Positions 61,774 to 64,000 of a stretch of DNA of 64,000 nt are shown piece by piece. Positions within the stretch are counted from its first letter, which is position 1. Each line of letters begins with the position of its first letter. The translations under genes and the position numbers were made by a program. The notes beneath the pieces were generated by a model. The model ran no database searches. It saw only the letters and a program-made list of their open reading frames with translations, and was not told where the DNA came from. Origin of the DNA: Sphingomonas sp. R-74633 (GTDB lineage Bacteria; Pseudomonadota; Alphaproteobacteria; Sphingomonadales; Sphingomonadaceae); NCBI RefSeq assembly GCF_013416555.1, contig NZ_JACCFG010000005.1, positions 310,001 to 374,000 on the forward strand, written 5' to 3'.

Positions 61774-63075
61774 ATGTATCACGATCCCCAGCTGGCCGCC
61801 GAAGCCAAGGCCGATCCGCGCCCCCGCTCGGCGGTGAGCACCGGCGTCGGCATGGCGGGGCTTGCCGGCATGGCCGCCTGGACGGCCTTCGCCAGCGTCT
61901 ACCGGCTCGACGGCCCCTATTCGGCGATGGTCAACGTGCTGGCCTGCGCTATCCCGATGGTGCTCTGGTCGCTGCTCGTCGACAAGGTCCATCGGAACCC
62001 GACCACCGGGATCGACTGGTCCTCGACGCGCACGCTCAAGGACACGCTCGACATTTCGGTGACCAAGCTCACCGGGCTGTGGCTGACCTGGGGCGGCATC
62101 GCGGTGATCTATGCCGTCTTCCGCTTCTGGTGGACCGGCCGCTATGCCAATTTCGCCTGGTCGATCTGGTGCATCGAGATGGCCGCGCCGGCGCTGTTCC
62201 TGCTTTCCATCCCCTATGTCCTCTGGCTCGACCGCAAGCTCGTCCAGCCCAAGGACGGCGCCTGGAATCTCGGCGCCTGGCTGATGGGCCTGAAGGAGCC
62301 GATCGACCACAAGGCGATCCAGAACCATCTGCGCAGCTGGGCGGTGAAGGGCTTCTTCCTCGCCTTCATGCTTTCGATTGTCCCGCCCAATTTCGGCGAT
62401 TTCGTCGGCTGGGACTTCAGCCGCATGTTCGAGAACCCGGCGGTGGTCGCCAATTACTGCATCAGCTTCATGTTCGTGATCGACGTGGCTTTCGCCACTG
62501 CCGGCTACATCCTGACGATGCGCCCGCTCGACTCGCACATCCGCACCGCCACGCCCTATGCGGCGGGCTGGACCGCGGCGCTGATCTGCTATCCGCCCTT
62601 CGTGCTGATGAACGAGGGCGGCGTGCTCGACTATCACCCCGGCAGCGCCGACTGGACCTATTGGTTCGCCGGCCATCCCTGGGTGCTGGGCGGGCTCGGC
62701 GCAGTGCTGGTGGCGCTGACCGGCATCTATGCCTGGGCGACGATCGCCTTCGGCATCCGCTTCTCGAACCTCACCCATCGCGGCATCCTCACCCACGGTC
62801 CCTATGCCTGGAGCCGCCACCCCGCCTATCTGGCGAAGAACAGCTTCTGGTGGCTGTCGGGCCTGCCTTTCCTGGCGACGACCACCTGGCTCGAAGGCAT
62901 TCGCAACGCCGCGATCATGGCCGTGGTCAGCGGCATCTATTACTGGCGCGCGCGCACCGAGGAGCTGCATCTGGGCTCCGATCCGGCCTATCAGGAATAT
63001 AGCGCCTGGATGGCCCGCAACGCGCCGGTGCCGCGCTTCTTCGGCTGGCTGGGAAGCAAGCTCCGTCCGGCCTGA
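61774..63075 (+). CDS. ICMT/PEMT-like membrane methyltransferase
   Basis: 433 residues with many hydrophobic helices. The C-terminal part has THGPYAWSRHPAYLAKNSFW and ARTEELHLGSDPAYQEY, the SAM-binding RHPxY and EE motifs of isoprenylcysteine or phospholipid methyltransferases. The N-terminal 220 residues form an extra membrane region. The acceptor is unknown. No strong ribosome site is visible. Confidence 0.82.
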   Translation: MYHDPQLAAEAKADPRPRSAVSTGVGMAGLAGMAAWTAFASVYRLDGPYSAMVNVLACAIPMVLWSLLVDKVHRNPTTGIDWSSTRTLKDTLDISVTKLTGLWLTWGGIAVIYAVFRFWWTGRYANFAWSIWCIEMAAPALFLLSIPYVLWLDRKLVQPKDGAWNLGAWLMGLKEPIDHKAIQNHLRSWAVKGFFLAFMLSIVPPNFGDFVGWDFSRMFENPAVVANYCISFMFVIDVAFATAGYILTMRPLDSHIRTATPYAAGWTAALICYPPFVLMNEGGVLDYHPGSADWTYWFAGHPWVLGGLGAVLVALTGIYAWATIAFGIRFSNLTHRGILTHGPYAWSRHPAYLAKNSFWWLSGLPFLATTTWLEGIRNAAIMAVVSGIYYWRARTEELHLGSDPAYQEYSAWMARNAPVPRFFGWLGSKLRPA

Positions 63076-63076
63076 C

Positions 63077-63817
63077 TTACCAGTCCCCCGCAGCACCCAT
63101 CCACAACGCGACCGCCGCCGCCGCCGCGGTCTCTGCCCGCAAAATTCGCGGTCCGAGAGAAATCCCCACCGCCTTGGGATGCGCCCGGATCGCTTCGCGC
63201 TCGGCCTCGTCGAACCCGCCTTCGGGCCCGATCAGGATCGCCGCCGGTCCCGGATGTGCGCGCATTGCTTCCATCGCCGGCACGCCGCCGGTCTCGTCGG
63301 CAAAGAACAGCACGCGCGCCTCGGGCCAGTCGCGCAGCAGCGCCGGCAGCTTCACCATCTCGTCGAGCACCGGCAGCGCGGTGCGCCCGCATTGCTCGGC
63401 CGCCTCGATCATGTGCGTGCGCAGCCGCTCGAGATTGAGCTTGTCGACCACCGCGCGCCGCGTCAGCACCGGCACCAGCCGGTCGACCCCGAGCTCGCAC
63501 GCCTTCTCCGCGATCCAGTCGATCCGTCCCTTCTTGATCGGCGCCGCGCACAGCCACAGATCGGGCACCGCCTCGCGTTCGCGCAACTTGTCGGTGACTT
63601 CGAGAACCAGGTCGCGCTTGCCGATATGGCGCGCCACGCCGGCCCATTCGCCGGTCTTGTCGTCGAACAGCTTGACCGCTTCGCCCAGCTTTATCCGCAT
63701 CACCGAGACGAGATAATGCGCCTGCGGGCCGTCGATCCGGATCTCGCCGGGTGACAGCTCGGTCTCGACGAACAGGCGTGGGGCGGATTGGGGCGGCCAG
63801 GCGGGAGTAGCGGGCAT
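63077..63817 (-). CDS. rsmE: 16S rRNA m3U1498 methyltransferase
   Basis: 246 residues. A PUA-like N-terminus (RLFVETELSPGEIRIDG, HYLVSVMRIKLGE) and a SPOUT knot (ILIGPEGGFDEAEREAI, ISLGPRILRAETAAAAAV) are clear. It methylates U1498 in 16S rRNA. The stop lies one base from the convergent methyltransferase stop. Confidence 0.96.
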   Translation of the reverse strand: MPATPAWPPQSAPRLFVETELSPGEIRIDGPQAHYLVSVMRIKLGEAVKLFDDKTGEWAGVARHIGKRDLVLEVTDKLREREAVPDLWLCAAPIKKGRIDWIAEKACELGVDRLVPVLTRRAVVDKLNLERLRTHMIEAAEQCGRTALPVLDEMVKLPALLRDWPEARVLFFADETGGVPAMEAMRAHPGPAAILIGPEGGFDEAEREAIRAHPKAVGISLGPRILRAETAAAAAVALWMGAAGDW

Positions 63818-63876
63818 GACGCCTGCTCTAGCCGCCGAGCCGGCCTCCCGTCACTCCCCCTGCTCCTGGTCCAAGC

Positions 63877-64000
63877 TTATTCGCCCATGCCACCCATGCC
63901 GCCGCCGGGGCCCATGCCGCCCATGCCGCCACCGCCCTGGCCCATTCCGCCGCCGCCGCGCCGGCCGCCGCCGCCACGCCCGCCCATGCCGCGGCCGCCA
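63877..64000 (-). CDS. Gly/Met/Arg-rich C-terminal tail, partial
   Basis: The gene enters from the right edge. The 40 visible residues end GGGMGGMGE with repeats of GGM and GGR. The composition suggests a flexible low-complexity tail. The main domain is outside the window and the family cannot be named. Confidence 0.5.
   Translation of the reverse strand, partial: GGRGMGGRGGGGRRGGGGMGQGGGGMGGMGPGGGMGGMGE

Overview
The window looks like a chromosomal segment of a high-GC alphaproteobacterium of the Sphingomonas group. This rests on the gene families present: a DUF2312/GapR nucleoid protein, DUF2093 and DUF1244 proteins, two large TonB-dependent receptors, several secreted metallopeptidases, and the ruv-ybgC-tolQRAB-pal neighbourhood. 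Almost all DNA is coding. Start codons are often GTG and neighbouring genes often overlap by one to four bases. I saw no rRNA, tRNA, CRISPR array or insertion sequence.

Bases 1-8700 hold a CorC/HlyC C-terminus, a membrane-anchored helix-hairpin-helix protein, a von Willebrand A protein, an HD-GYP phosphodiesterase, purD and xseA head to head, then DUF2093 and an M23 peptidase. Bases 8900-24900 are an envelope and nutrient-uptake region: two TonB receptors around clpB, an ExbD-like small protein coupled to an Ntn-hydrolase acylase, and M28 and M16 peptidases. Bases 25100-31000 hold DUF808, purEK, gpmA, a dienelactone hydrolase and an unusual sigma-70-like factor.

Bases 31000-35000 are the most accessory-looking part: an AT-richer gene with PPT(K/R)Y...PxQA repeats and no family I recognise, and a tandem TonB-C protein bracketed by two near-identical copies of the 3' end of an M14 peptidase gene. 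Bases 35000-40000 hold rpmJ, a HAD phosphatase, pyruvate kinase, a GDSL hydrolase, gapR and yebC. Bases 40000-50100 hold ruvC, ruvA and ruvB, separated from one another by small membrane and hypothetical genes, followed by the complete Tol-Pal envelope-constriction system.

Bases 50100-52200 hold a compact operon of an SPFH membrane protein, a ribbon-helix-helix/AT-hook protein, three small membrane proteins and a zinc ribbon. The rest holds an S1/P1 nuclease, an acyltransferase, ispG, a run of translationally coupled small genes (EamA, GNAT, SugE, TfoX-N), a ppa operon, an M61 peptidase, an ICMT-like methyltransferase, rsmE and a Gly/Met-rich C-terminus cut by the window end.

Recurrent architectural signals are 4-base CTAG overlaps at five convergent gene pairs, two probable CTG starts in CTGA overlaps, three paired-palindrome intergenic elements (one of which supplies the ruvC ribosome-binding site), and palindromes upstream of clpB, ruvA and the sigma factor.
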